From Zonotrichia leucophrys gambelii (Eukaryota > Chordata > Aves > Passeriformes > Passerellidae), in NCBI RefSeq assembly GCF_028769735.1, contig NC_088172.1, positions 61,783,075 to 61,847,074 of the forward strand: a DNA stretch of 64,000 nt, given 5' to 3'. This document shows, piece after piece, positions 33,901 through 45,652 of the stretch. The position numbers were made by a program, and so were the translations under genes. How positions within the stretch are numbered: position 1 is the first letter of the stretch; every line of letters begins with the position of its first letter. The notes beneath the pieces were generated by a model, which was given only the letters and a program-made list of their open reading frames with translations, searched no databases and was not told where the DNA came from.

Positions 33901-36900
33901 TGGCTACAAAGCAGAAAACAAATATAAAGTAAAAATAAAACAATGTAATTGAACACCAGAATAAGTATTTGACTAATTTACAACTGGCAGGAGATTACTT
34001 AGAAGAATCCCAAGCTACTTGTAAAAATCAGACAGGGAATATACATATAGTTTTGAGGAATTGCTAACAATCTGGAGTCTTTTCAGGCAGCATTTCCATG
34101 CTTTGGTTCATAAAAAACTGACCTGTGGGTTGTATGCACTGAACAACAGCATTTTTATTAATGATATGCTATAGCATTGCATCTTTTGACTAACGCTCTA
34201 TTAAACACCCAAAAGTTATTTAACAATCCATATGTTTTGATTTAAAAGATCTTTAAAATGTTTTGCAATGTAAAAACCAAGAATTTTGTAACAAGCAGCA
34301 GTAAGGGATTGTTTTGTTGATCTAGGCCAAGGGGAGGATTTTTTTTTTTACAAACTTCTTCAGGTACATAGGAAGCTTTTATAGACAACAGGTAGAGGTG
34401 AATATTTTTGCAGATCACATCTAACCCTCCCCCTATTTGGTGTTAACATTCCCTCAATGATGTTTTGTCTGCTAATTAAGCATAATGAAATTACTTAGCA
34501 GCCTGAGACTGTAACACACATTGCAGCATTTAAATCCTACTAGTTAGCAACCTCTAAAAACTGGAAGGACAGCCCCTTGATTGTAGAACTGTGGGGAAAC
34601 TGCAGCTGCCCTTACTTTAACTATGCAGGTGTGGAGCCAGGTGAAATAGCTTTCTTCTGTTGAGGATTTAAAGATGAAAGTAGAAGGGGATTTTCCCCTT
34701 AGATAGCTGCAATGAAGTACTGTTGATCTTTTTGTATTGTGTCATTCTTCTGAAACAGCAGGCTTCTTAATTTTGCAGGTTGTGCATACAAACAAAAGTC
34801 AATATATGGGTAACAACATAGCGTAATAAGATACTCTAGTCCAACCTGCTACACCTTCTTTACTAAGAAATCCACTAAAAATAGAATACAGGCAATTTCA
34901 GTTGCTGTGGTGAACTTGCATGCATTCATTATCTAATTATAAAGAAGGTGAACTCTCTCCAAAATATTTACTGACTTTGTTAAGAAAGGAAAAATTTGCA
35001 TAGTGTTTTCAGTATTTCTTTACTCCCTGAAAACTGCAAGACCACACATGCAACATCAAAACATGTGCTGTCTGCTCAAGAGAGATCTAACACTGCACAT
35101 GCCAATTGCAACTGAACAAGCCCTGCCATTATCTTCCCATAGTTTACTTTTCTACCACGACAGCTTTATCTGGACAACGCTTTTTAAACACAAAGTTGGC
35201 CTTCATGGCAACATGTGAGCACACAAACTTAAAAAAATTAAATCTGCAGTTCCTGATTATAGTAATTGTCTCCACTTCAACAAATGCCTTCAAAAGGCAG
35301 AATGTCATTACTGAGCCTCAAGGAGCAAATTCCCAGAAGAGTAACTCATTGGGGAGAATGAGGAACTTCCCAGGACAGCTCAGCATTCCTAAAGATCTAC
35401 TTCAAAAGAAACAAATAAGCAAATAAAAAAAAATCCTAAATAAAACAAAAAAATCCACACAAAAAAGCAGATACTGTTCACTTAACTGCTGTACTGAACC
35501 TCATTTCTCAGACTTTACCAATTCATTGAAGTTCAAACCTTACTGTGAAAGGCAGTGCCTAAGTGCCCTTATGTCACTATACATGCCTTATGAGGTATAA
35601 AAAAATAAGAGTAGGTAGTACTGCAAAAAGTACAAAGAAAAGCAGCAATACTTACCTGTGTCACACATGTTTTCAAAATTCATATTTTTACTGATCAGTC
35701 ATTATCCAATTTATCAAGTCACATGCACTCAAGTTTATTCAAGACCATTTTCTTGTAATGTAATTGCAATAAGACAACGTAGTGTTACTGCCAGGGAAAT
35801 GAAGGCATTAAGCATTTTTGCCCACAGTGAAGATCCAATCATCCTCTACAGGTCTAATCAAAGCCATAAACTTATGTGCAGTCTGCAGGTAAGCAGAAAG
35901 TTTTCCAGCTCTGTGGAACCATTACCACCCTAATACACTGAATTATCTTTATAGTGATTCTTAGTTGCCAACAAATGCTCTTGATGATGGGAAGGAACGG
36001 TTACCTCCATCATCTGTGAAATGCATACCAAACCCATGTTTGTTTCTGATGGAATTCAGCTGGGACTCTGGCATTAGGAACTCCTTTTAATTCTTCATCT
36101 TGCTGGAAAATGCTCATTCATTTCTCTTCTCCAAGTTTTCTGCTCAACCCAAAGAGAATCAATTTGAAATTCAGCAAAAACATTCACTTGAAATATGATA
36201 ACCATGGGGCATGGGAGTCACTCAGCATTGCCCTTCCAATGGCAACGAAAGATGTCACAAAAAGTGGACAATGTTTCAACTATGGGAAGAGCAGTATCCC
36301 AAAATCAAAGCAAAAACCATCTAATGCCTCCCTAAAGACAAAATCTAGGTTTCCTTACTTCTTCTTTGTCTGGCTGTATTTTCACCCGAATATTTTCATC
36401 AGAGGGACAGCATGCATGACAAAGCTTTAACACTTTGCTGGCTCTTCTTCAGAACATCTATACATTGTTCAAAACCTATTTAAACTAAAAAGTACATGTT
36501 AATCATAAAATAATCTTTTTTTTTTTTTGCTCTTCTCCACAAAAGCTCCCTTCATTGAACTCTTGAAAAGAAAGCAAATTTCAGTTCTGTTCTACAGAAT
36601 AATATTGTGCTCTCCAGATACAGTGTGAAAATATACTTATTTGTTAACATACTTACTGAATTAGCAGCAGTAACTTAGTTCACATTCAAGTATCATTTTT
36701 CTTACCTGTTGTATGAGGCCAGAATCTGACGTAAGGGTCTTGATGTTCACAGAAGCAATTTCCAAAGTAACTTGATCTGTTAGGTATTCCTCATCTAAGG
36801 CAAAGAGTGTGAAACACTGGTCTTCCACTCACAAATTTAAATAGTAAGTAATTTATGTTATCAAACAAATTCTAGCATAGTTGTCTAACATAAAAAATTT

Positions 36901-39900
36901 AACTCCATATCATGATCAAATGCTGGGAATTGCTAGATTAAAAGCCCAAAATGTTAAGTCAGCAGAGTCTAGCAGTCATGCAGAGCATGACTGTGAGAAG
37001 AAATATAATCCTTGCAGAGATTAGATATTAGAGTAGCAGTTGTTTTCTAAACAAACATCACACTATTTTTAAAGCAAGAGTCATGATGTTCTTTCAGAAA
37101 GCTGACTACAGAATATAACTGCACCAACACAACAAAGTAGGCTGAAGATGTCACATGTCACTCTAATTTTTGTTTTGCTTTCCTCATCACACTTAAAATG
37201 AGAGTTAAAATAAGTACTCCATAAATATTTATCTTTTATTCTGCCCCTTTGTGAACTGGACTCATCCTAGTGATTCCTACTACACAGGAATTTGCTGAAG
37301 CGCTGAAATAATCCATTTCAAAGTGTGTTTATCAACAGCCCTGGGAGTCCACCGAAAGGCAAAGCATTCCCTAGTACAGCACAAATTCAACCAACTTTTC
37401 AAGCATCACTTCAGCCCTCAAAATAGGTTACAAAGGACACATAAACCCTTTGTGGACCTTGTGCACTCTGCATTATTAGTAAGGTCCTCTTCATCAAACT
37501 ATTTGCATGATTCTCCTGAGTCAGGTGCTGACCAAGCATCAACACAAGCTTAAAAAGGGTTATAGTCTACATGTTTTTACACCCAAGAACACTGCATGGG
37601 GGTGACTACATTTGTAGCACTGGTATGTTTCCATTTGTTGTTTGTTTAGTGGCAAGATCTCATTGAATCCTATAAGAATCATCACATAACAGAAAGAAGC
37701 AATATTTTCTTACTCACTCAAGAAACTGATCTGAATCAAATAATTCATCTTTACATTTGCAAGAAAAAGAAAACCAAAAATCACTATTCTCCTCTTTTTC
37801 TGGTTTTATAAGACAGATGGAAGATATTTCATCCCCAGTGATGTCAATGTTTGGTAGAGGATCACTATTCTTTATCACTGTAGGTCCAGAGGTAACAACC
37901 ACCAACAAAAACAAAACCCAAAAAACCTCAAAACAAAACCACCAAAATCCCAAAACCAAACAAAATAAAAACAAAGAAGAAAAAAACCCCAACCAAAATA
38001 AAGTCTGTCTGAAAATGCAAAGCATGAGCATCAAACCTGTGAAAGTAATGTGTGAAATTGTGAAATTTATTCTATATTTGAGTGGAAATAGAGTTATTGC
38101 CAAATCATGATAAACACTAAGGTGACCTCTGCAAGATAAGAAGTTCCCTCAGCACCATTTTATCTCATAATCAGTAAAGGGTGCCAAGAACTTTAAGTTA
38201 TGGCTCCAAAACAGCCCATTAATTAATTGACCAATGAAAGATACAGACATCATCAATATACTATCAGTTCAAACATTGATTCTGAGACAAACATAATTGT
38301 TTCTTATACAGAATCAGACCAGCACATCTGTTACAATTTTCAGTTGACTGACTCATACTTCTAAGTTCAGTTTTTTAATAGAAATAACTATGAAATACCA
38401 TTCTCAGAGAAATTATGAATTTACAGAAATGAAGAGAATCCTAAGAGGTATTTGTATCACATTCAAAGGGGAAATGTTAAGCTCTATTACTAATTACATC
38501 TTCTTACACTTAGTAAGAGGAAGCAAAAATTATAATTATAAACCAAGTGCACTTCCTTATTACAGAAAGTGCTGACCTTTCTACTTATGTCTTAGCTTTC
38601 TTTTTTAAATCAGGTGCATTTAATTTTGGACTTTAAACAGCCCTGGCAAATTTGAAATTTATTAATTTATCTAATTAATTTTGAGGAAGATCTAATGTCA
38701 CAGGTGAAATAAAAAGCAGAACATGGAAAAGAATGTGCTAGTGTAATTGCTTTGGTGCAAATAAAGAATTTTGAAGGACCAAACCACCTGCCTGCAAAGA
38801 AACAGAAACTAGTTTATGACTTCATCCCACACGATCCTTCCCTGCTGAGCAGCACTTCTGAGGAGCACTCATTTCCTCTGCCTGGCTTTGTCAAGCCCCA
38901 GAATAATGCCCAGCTTTTCTTTAACCCCAGTGGTGTACTGCTCCCACTCCTCAGCACGAGTTTCCATTGTGACAATCCTGGTTTCCTGTGGCTGTCCCAC
39001 TGCAGACCTGCTGTGCAACACAGGATGGAGAACACACTGCCTGCAGAGTGCTCCTCAAGCAAGCCCCTGCCAGGGCATTTTCTGGACAAAAGTCAATGGC
39101 CAAGCCTGGGATGACAACAAAAAAATCCACCCCACACATCAAGGAAACATAAGGAGGATATTCAGTCTGTGTAATCCATGTATTTTTCTTCAGAACCTGC
39201 ACTCCCTCACTCCTTTTTCAGCAAGGAGAGGCAGGAACTTGTACAGAGTAGATCTAATAGTAGGCTCCCCAGCAGATGGTATTACACCAGCTGAAGGTAA
39301 AAGATGGCATGAAGAGTTGACAGGTTATAAGGCTGGGAATGCAGTCAGAGGCAAAAGACCTACAAGGTATTTCTTGATTTTATTTCTAACAGCATGAAGG
39401 CACTGGTAGTCCCTTCAAAGTCACCATCCAACATCAAAATGTCTCTATTATCTGTGGTCTGAACCTTGTCTTTCAATGACACCACTGTATTTTCCTTTCA
39501 GATCAAGAACCCAGGTCTTCTGATGATATTTTTAGAGTGACTTTAAGATCAAAACTAAACTTGGGAAGGAAATTTCAAGTTAGATAAACACACCAAATTG
39601 ACCACAAAAATAAAGAGGGCATTACATTTAAAGCACAAATATGTAGAAAAAGCATGAGTATTTTAATCTGATGGTAAAATGCACTGGTTTTATTGCAGAG
39701 AGCAACAGATCAATGATATCTGAATTGAGAGAATTCACAATACTTACCTTTAGGTACTCCTGTGTCTTGGACAGGATATTTTTCTGTCTGTCACAAAAAG
39801 GCAAGAAACACAGATGTTTTGAGTGCAATTGTTCTGGGGAAAGAGTAGTTATATACTCTTTCTTTATGACTTTTGTAAGCGCACAATCATAGTTGTATCC

Positions 39901-42900
39901 CTCAAGTTGCTACTAGTTGATCTGTTCACCATCAGATACAGCAACACTCTTCTGTGGAAACTGAGATGTTACTAACGCTGCTGGTTAGCACTTGAAGAAG
40001 TAATAGAGATTGCTGCTTTGCTACAGTATCTTTAAAGCTACTTTTAGTGGAAAAGAGTTTAAGAAAAAAATTTTGTACTGAAGTAGCAAGATAATCTTGA
40101 AAAGGTAATGCATGTCAGAAAGAACAGATGACTTCAAACTCTCTTTTAGCAGATTAAGCTTTTAATAAAATGTTACTGCATTGAAAGAAAAAGAAATATT
40201 TTCCCCTTCTGCTTTAAACTTACCTGATTAAGAGGGAATAGGAAGCAGTTATTACTGAGTTTAAGGAGACAACTACTAATTCCAGGGCATGACATAACTT
40301 ATCATTATATCTGACATTTACCTCCTTCCCTATGGCTCTTGCCCTTACATGACAGTAGGTCTGGCTTTTACAGAAAGCCACATTTTAAAAAGTTTTCACA
40401 GAAATTCATATTACTCCCACCTGGGCAGGAGCCTGGGATGTTTGGGATCCCGACACAAGCGATGCTGGTGTGCCAGTGAGCACCAGAGGGCGCCGTTTGG
40501 TCCCTCCCGAGGCTCAGCCGGGCCTGCCTAAGGCACTGCTCTTGGATCCCACATTTCCATTATTAGAATCAGCTACAGGAAGTAGTAACAGCTTCGCAGT
40601 GCTAAAATTTTAAGCCCTAGGTGGATTATCTTATCCGTTCAAACTATGAGACAGAAGAAAGTCAGCACTAATTTTTCTCAGTTGCTGGGACTTTTTTAAA
40701 TTGAAGAGATGTCACAGCCAGAGCCTGTGGAGGTTATCCCATGGGCAGCTTCACTGATAATACCATCCAGTTCAGCTGATATACATGTTTGTATTTTTAT
40801 TTACACTTTGACTGCACAGGTTAATTCATTAAGGCTTTTTGTGCAGTCAAATCTTGTATATACAATGTGAGTTAGCATCCTCGAATGTTTTCTCTCACTG
40901 TGGCATCACATAACCATACAGAGTTATAATGATTTCAACTGCACTAGACTAGAAACACATACCATTGTTAAGGAAAGAGTGCTTGGATCTGTATCCTCCA
41001 CTGGCTCTTTAGCTGCATGATCTGCTGGAAAAAAGAAAACTTTATCACTGCATAGTCATTATAGTATTTCTGCCAATTCACATTTTGCTTCTTTGTCTGA
41101 CCAAGGTAAAACACAACTATACAGCCATTACATGCATTATGTCACATTTCCACAAGAAAACATGACAAACTGGAAAATGTCAGAACTACTAGCACAGACA
41201 TTAGAAATTACATGTAATAAAGGACACCCAACTCTAACCTAACAAAAGATAGACTTCAACTAAAATCTCAAACTATATTTAGTGAAAAAAATCACAAAAC
41301 ATGTCAGCAATAAATACCAAAATTCAGTAAGTTTTCTAGAAGCTAAGTTCTGTTCTCCTACTGACAGTATTGAAATTTTTTCTTCAGAGAAACAATTCAA
41401 ACAGGAAACAAACATACCCACTACAACAAAAATTAATACTAGATTGAACAACAGATTACAACACAATTGAAAACACTCATTTAAAAATATTTGAGCAAAA
41501 TATAATCTGTATACAACAGAACAGTAAAAATCTACTATATTAATATCAAGAGAATCAAAGCATGAATCTTCAAAGTACCTGCAGGCAAATCATGAAATGT
41601 TAACCCCTCTGCATCAATACCTAAATTGACAAATACTAGCGGGATACTGACCAAAAGTGCACAGAAAATCTGAAATAAATCTCATACAGAAGACAGGATT
41701 CACAAAATTACTCCTATAACTTAACATCATCCTGCCATATTTTTCAGAAATCTCTTCTGTTGATACGAATAAATGTTTTCAAAAATTGAGAAACATTTTA
41801 AATTATGTGGTAAGATCTTCATTCTTGTCACTCTTACTCTAATAGTCACTTACTCCAAGTACACATTAAGATTTCAGCAGCAACAAGTAAGACATGACTA
41901 ATCAGTATTTGGTGATTACCTTCTTTGGAATATGAAAACCAGTAGATTTAGAACAGAGTCTCAGAAATTAAGTACAAAGCACACATTATAAACACTGAGC
42001 CCCAAAACAGAACAGAAGTTACACAGACACTACTCTAAAGAGCTCTAATTTAACACAGTTGCTTATTTGGGGACCCATTCCTATCAATCCACTCAATACA
42101 ACAGAATGAGCTGAAGCAATAACTAATGCAAGACAGCACAATAAACTGAAAATAAAAAAAGGAGGCAGCAGTAGGACAGAGTTCTCCCTCCTGCTTCTGT
42201 GAGGCAGCCCCACCATCAGCAGTTCCTGGGTGTCCCTGAAATTCCATGTCAAGCCTTTCTCAGTGCTACAGCCCCCAGGAAATCCACAGGCATTGTCCAA
42301 GCAGGTGGCACATGATCAGAGGGATAGATGACAAGGGCTGAGCACAGTCTTTGCACACTGAATGTAAATATTCAAAGGCACAAAAAAGGCAGAGGCCTAT
42401 GAAAATGCCAATGAGCATTGTTCACACTGCAAATTAGGAAGCCATATGCAGAAGAGGAAAACAGACAAACTATCTAAAACCCATGTTCTTGTCATACGTC
42501 TTTTTTGGTATATGATAAATCCCTGCTCCACAAACATGGAATTAACAAAATATTCTGGATAAAGCCTGCCTTGATAGCAACAGGCAGCACAAACTCTCAA
42601 ATGCAGAGAAGTTGAGAGTCGCTGGGACATGGGAAAATACAATAAGCTGGCATAAGACATTGCTTGAGGGTAGGGCCAAAAACAGAGGCTCCTAGTGGGA
42701 ATTGAAGTGGAAAGTTGCAGAGGAGCTGGGCAAATAGAAGCGCACCCAGTAAAGGAAAGCTGAAAAAGGAGGCAGCACTGGGAGCCAAAGAAAGGCTCTA
42801 GGGAAACAGGCCAGCCCAGGTATCCCTAGTCTCACTGTTTTTCTACTCAACGCCAGTGGCAAAGCATGCACCTTATTGTTGGTTTATTCTGGAGGCCTTT

Positions 42901-45227
42901 CAGCTCCTCCTTACAGATTCTTAGATGAATTTAAAAAGAAAAAAAAATAAAAACCAGCCAAACCAACAAAACAACCCCCAGAACTTTCTTTTTCCTATGT
43001 AAGAGGAGCCTTGAGGCAGGTGAAGGCAGATCCCATAGAATGTCCAAGCCTTGGTGAACCTCACTGGCTACTGCAGCTATATAAGGGCGCTGTCCCCATC
43101 TTCTCTACATCTCCATGACCACCAAGGTACATTTTGACACTGGTAACTCACTTTCCACAACCCAGCGGGAAGCACTGAAAAAACTGGAAAAGCTCAAAGA
43201 GTACAGGCATCTGAAACAAGGACTTGATAGACCCAAGGGTATCTGTAGAAGAGGTGATGGGGTACAAGGGTGGTACCTGTCACTCCTGCTTTCTAGGTCT
43301 CACACATAAACACAGTCATGAGAATCTGCATCTTTCTTGTTTAGCATCGATCCTGAAAAGTATTTTTAAATTGTATTTAATTTCCTATAGCTCAATTGCT
43401 TCCCCTTATTTAATAGTTTTTTATGAAGAATAGTAACTTCCATTGTTGTATTTAGGCTGCAGACTACTACCAAGTCCCCAGGTTTTTTATAAGTGGCATG
43501 TATGTGTATGAATATTTGCACCTAAGATTAAAGACTCCACCTATTGGGCTGCAGATGATTCACCTGGGTCTTCACCAGACAGATAATCTGAAAACCACAG
43601 ACCTAGTGTATTATTGTGAATAAGGCAATTTGAATGTCCTTTCTCTCTTTCCCACATGCATCTGCCCCAGCATTCCACGGCTCATGTCACAGAGCTGGAC
43701 ACAGGTGCACAAAGCAGCAGAGAGGAAAGTTCTGTGTTTATCTCAGATGTAAACCATCCACAGTTTTTGCATGCTGAAAGGCCAACAGGAACTGAAGGTA
43801 TCACCTGACTGACTGTCTGATTTCATGGTTACTTTGACAGACAGCTTCATAACAACATTACCTAGGGTCCCTCACAAAATCACTACCACCATACTCACCC
43901 CAACAGGATACAGACACTGGACCACACTTACTTCCCCACCCTTCTGCAGGGAGCCATAATTGAGTTGACTCAGATGGACATAAATCAGCATGCGCACATT
44001 GACTCGGACAGACACAAATCAGGTTCAGCGGTTGCTCCTGAGGTTCATTTCTGCACCTGCATGCCACTCAGCAGCTGCCACAGCTCTGCCAGGGCCCACC
44101 CAGTATGACCAGTCTGCAAGAGGAGCAGCAGACTTGCACCAATGCCCACCTTTTCATTCTGCCCAATACCTCTGCTATAATTGGGATGCAATACTCTGCA
44201 CTTACCAGTGCAAACAGTTTTTCTGCTTTTCACCCTTGCATTGGAAGGAAGTTTGAAAGCGAGTTTTAGAGACCTCAGGATTTTGACCTTTAAGCAGGAG
44301 GGGGTTCACAAAGCACCAAGGAGCAGAGGCAGTATTCCCTCTGTTACAGTTTTACTCTGCAACACAGCCTTGACACCATACTAAGTGAAGCCCCTGAAAT
44401 CAGCTGTAGTTACATAGTTCAACCAGGCACATTTCCACACCAAGGCTGGGCATACACATTAATAGTTTAACTTAGCACAACTTAAACAAGGCATCACTCT
44501 AATACTAATGTTGCTCATAAAGATGAGCTCTTTAACTAAACCCAAATAAAAAATGTTGCTTTGACTAGGGGCACATGAATTTAGATTTGAATAGGCAAGT
44601 TATACTAGAATATTCAGTACCCTGAAAAGCCCAAGTCCGTCAGCACTTGTGCATTTTTGTTTACTGTCAATTACTCAAAACTTTGTCCCTGTCTGAGCAG
44701 ACAGCTCATGGAAAAGTCTGTGATGCTGGCACACCACAGGTGAGGTGTTAAAACTCATTTGCACCATTACTATGTAAGTTAATGCACGTGGACTTCGTAA
44801 CCACTCGAGCTCTGGGCTCCTAAGAAAACGCCTTTAAAAAGGTACTTTGAAAATGCTGTTAACTAGCGCAACCTAACTTACACGCTAAACACTGGAGCAG
44901 GCTTGACAAGACAAGTTACACTAAATCACATCAGCGGAGCACATGATAAATTATTACCGTACTTAACTGGCGTGTGCGGAGGGGGAAGGGAGCAACTTAA
45001 GAACTCTTTTCAGCCCGGCCGGGTGTACGCTCCTCACCTGGCTCCCAGGAGCCGCGGCCCCGCCTGCGCCCGGCCCGGGATGGGCGCCGCGGGCCGCCCC
45101 CTGCGCATCGCCCGTCCCGCACCCCCGCGGGCCCCGGCAGCGGCCGCCGCCCCTCGGGGCATCCCCGCCCGCCCGCTCGGCTCCCCGCGGCCTCACCTGG
45201 GGGCAGCGGGTCCTGCGGAGCGGCCAT
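30568..45227 (-). CDS. EDARADD: EDARADD, complete gene (EDAR-associated death domain adaptor)
   Basis: EDARADD is the cytoplasmic adaptor that binds the death domain of the ectodysplasin receptor EDAR and links it to TRAFs, TAK1 and NF-kB during feather, hair, tooth and gland placode formation. Six exons join in frame (5' to 3'): 45227-45197, 41024-40963, 39787-39748, 36794-36706, 33903-33858 and 30944-30568, 645 nt, 214 residues. The start [13 protein letters not shown] resembles the short human first-exon isoform (MASPDDPLRADH). The N half is acidic and carries [12 protein letters not shown] and a TRAF-type PxQxT motif, PVQDT. The last exon holds the death domain, with [20 protein letters not shown] and [19 protein letters not shown]. 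Length matches the family (205-215). Promoter is a CpG island; ERO1B lies head-to-head about 8 kb away. Confidence 0.97.
32845..32907. repeat. AT-rich TACTATA repeat with palindrome
   Basis: Imperfect TATACTA units; includes a 20-bp perfect palindrome centred on the ctatatag near 32868. Able to form a cruciform. Lies in an EDARADD intron. Confidence 0.8.
33137..33520 (-). mobile_element. Solo LTR in EDARADD intron 5
   Basis: 384 bp, TGTGACAG to CTGTGACA on the plus strand, with CCCTCCC directly repeated on both sides (33130-33136 and 33521-33527). On the minus strand it begins TGTCACAGAC and has AATAAA near its 3' third, so its sense matches the host gene. It resembles a very common songbird LTR family, from memory. 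No internal genes. Confidence 0.8.
33858..33903 (-). CDS. EDARADD: EDARADD coding exon 5
   Basis: 46 bp between ctttgtag and gtaata. Reads [15 protein letters not shown], ending one base into the D codon of exon 6. Confidence 0.92.
36706..36794 (-). CDS. EDARADD: EDARADD coding exon 4
   Basis: 89 bp between gccttag and gtaaga. Reads [17 protein letters not shown] and ends SDSGLIQQ. Confidence 0.94.
37890..37998 (+). repeat. A-rich AAAACC/CAAAA low-complexity tract
   Basis: Imperfect 'aaaacccaaaaaacc', 'aaaacaaaaccacc' units in an EDARADD intron. It makes long chance frames on both strands. Confidence 0.8.
39748..39787 (-). CDS. EDARADD: EDARADD coding exon 3 (TRAF motif)
   Basis: 40 bp. 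The acceptor is ttgtgacag|ACAGAAAAA, not the AG four bases downstream, because only this keeps frame ([18 protein letters not shown]; human MSDKYPIQDTELPKAEE). Carries PVQDT, a PxQxT TRAF-binding consensus. Confidence 0.92.
40475..40500 (+). promoter_or_regulatory. CTCF-like site in EDARADD intron
   Basis: CACCAGAGGGCGCC at 40481-40494 fits the CTCF core CCANNAGRKGGCRS closely, in a small GC-rich patch inside an AT-rich intron. Motif match only. Confidence 0.6.
40963..41024 (-). CDS. EDARADD: EDARADD coding exon 2
   Basis: 62 bp between ttttccag and gtatgt. Reads [20 protein letters not shown], nearly identical to human [20 protein letters not shown]. Confidence 0.95.
43078..43085 (+). promoter_or_regulatory. 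TATA-box-like TATATAAG upstream of a small ORF
   Basis: TATATAAGGGCGC context, about 36 bases before the ATG at 43115. Matches the TATA consensus; no evidence of activity. Confidence 0.3.
43115..43309 (+). CDS. Unrecognised small ORF (64 codons), antisense in EDARADD intron 1
   Basis: Starts [20 protein letters not shown] and continues with a lysine/leucine-rich helical stretch ([17 protein letters not shown]), then [11 protein letters not shown]. The start context has C at -3 and A at +4, so it is not strong. It is preceded by a TATA-like sequence. I do not recognise it; it could be a retrocopy remnant, a small gene or a chance frame. Confidence 0.2.
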   Translation: MTTKVHFDTGNSLSTTQREALKKLEKLKEYRHLKQGLDRPKGICRRGDGVQGWYLSLLLSRSHT

Positions 45228-45450
45228 GGGGCGCGGCGCTCCCGCGGCGAGGAACGCGACGTGCCCGGAACCGCCGCCCCGCCGCGCCGCCCCCTTCCTG
45301 CGCCGCCCCGCCGCAGGTAGGGCGCTCCGGCAGCGACGGGGCCTGGCGGGTCGGTCCCACCCGTGGCCGTCCCGGGCCGCGGTAGGAAGCGCGTCTGCCG
45401 GGAGCCCGCATTTCCCAGCGGGAAATACCGCGGATACGTCGGGTTAAATC
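45000..45450 (-). promoter_or_regulatory. EDARADD: EDARADD CpG-island promoter
   Basis: CpG-dense block surrounding exon 1. Upstream of the ATG lies TTTCCCAGCGGGAAA at 45411-45425, a symmetric element containing an E2F-type GCGGGAAA and overlapping GGGAAATACC, one mismatch from a kB site. No TATA near exon 1. Confidence 0.7.
45197..45227 (-). CDS. EDARADD: EDARADD coding exon 1 (start)
   Basis: 31 bp, [10 protein letters not shown] plus one base of the next codon (A), ending CCCCCAG|gtgagg. G at +4. It splices in frame to [12 protein letters not shown], matching the short human first exon. Confidence 0.9.
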
Positions 45451-45626
45451 CTCCCTCACTCAGGTGCTGCCCTGAGCGAAAACGCCGTGTTTCACTGAGA
45501 CCACAGACACGGAGTGCACGTACCGCTCGTCAAGTAGTGCTAGTTCGGATTTAAGAGTGAGCCGCTTCAGCGGTATAAAATCAATGCTCGCTGTCCTGCT
45601 CTTGCGGACATTTACGAGCCTAAATC

Positions 45627-45652
45627 ACCGCCTTCCGACAGAAAAAGGCGGT
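45627..45652. repeat. 8-bp stem inverted repeat
   Basis: accgcctt / aaggcggt separated by 10 bases, 400 bp upstream of EDARADD. A TATA-like 'ggtataaaatc' lies about 60 bases before it. Confidence 0.5.

Larger units (their letters stand above)
41025..45196 (-). other. EDARADD: EDARADD intron 1 (4.2 kb)
   Basis: No EDARADD exon seen. An antisense TATA-plus-ORF stretch sits at 43078-43309. A longer first-exon isoform like the human one was not found. Confidence 0.6.

Noticed and set aside
37714..38110. Overlapping 129- and 117-codon frames on both strands
   Set aside because: They owe their length to the AAAACC low-complexity tract (Phe/Leu-rich on one strand, Lys/Asn/Gln-rich on the other).
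39784..39787. Alternative acceptor AG giving a 36-bp EDARADD exon 3
   Set aside because: It breaks frame with exon 2; the acceptor four bases upstream restores [10 protein letters not shown] as in human.
44903..45459. Frames of 160, 77, 88 and 73 codons at the EDARADD island
   Set aside because: GC-rich shadows; only the 31 bases at 45197-45227 are supported as coding by splicing to EDARADD exon 2.
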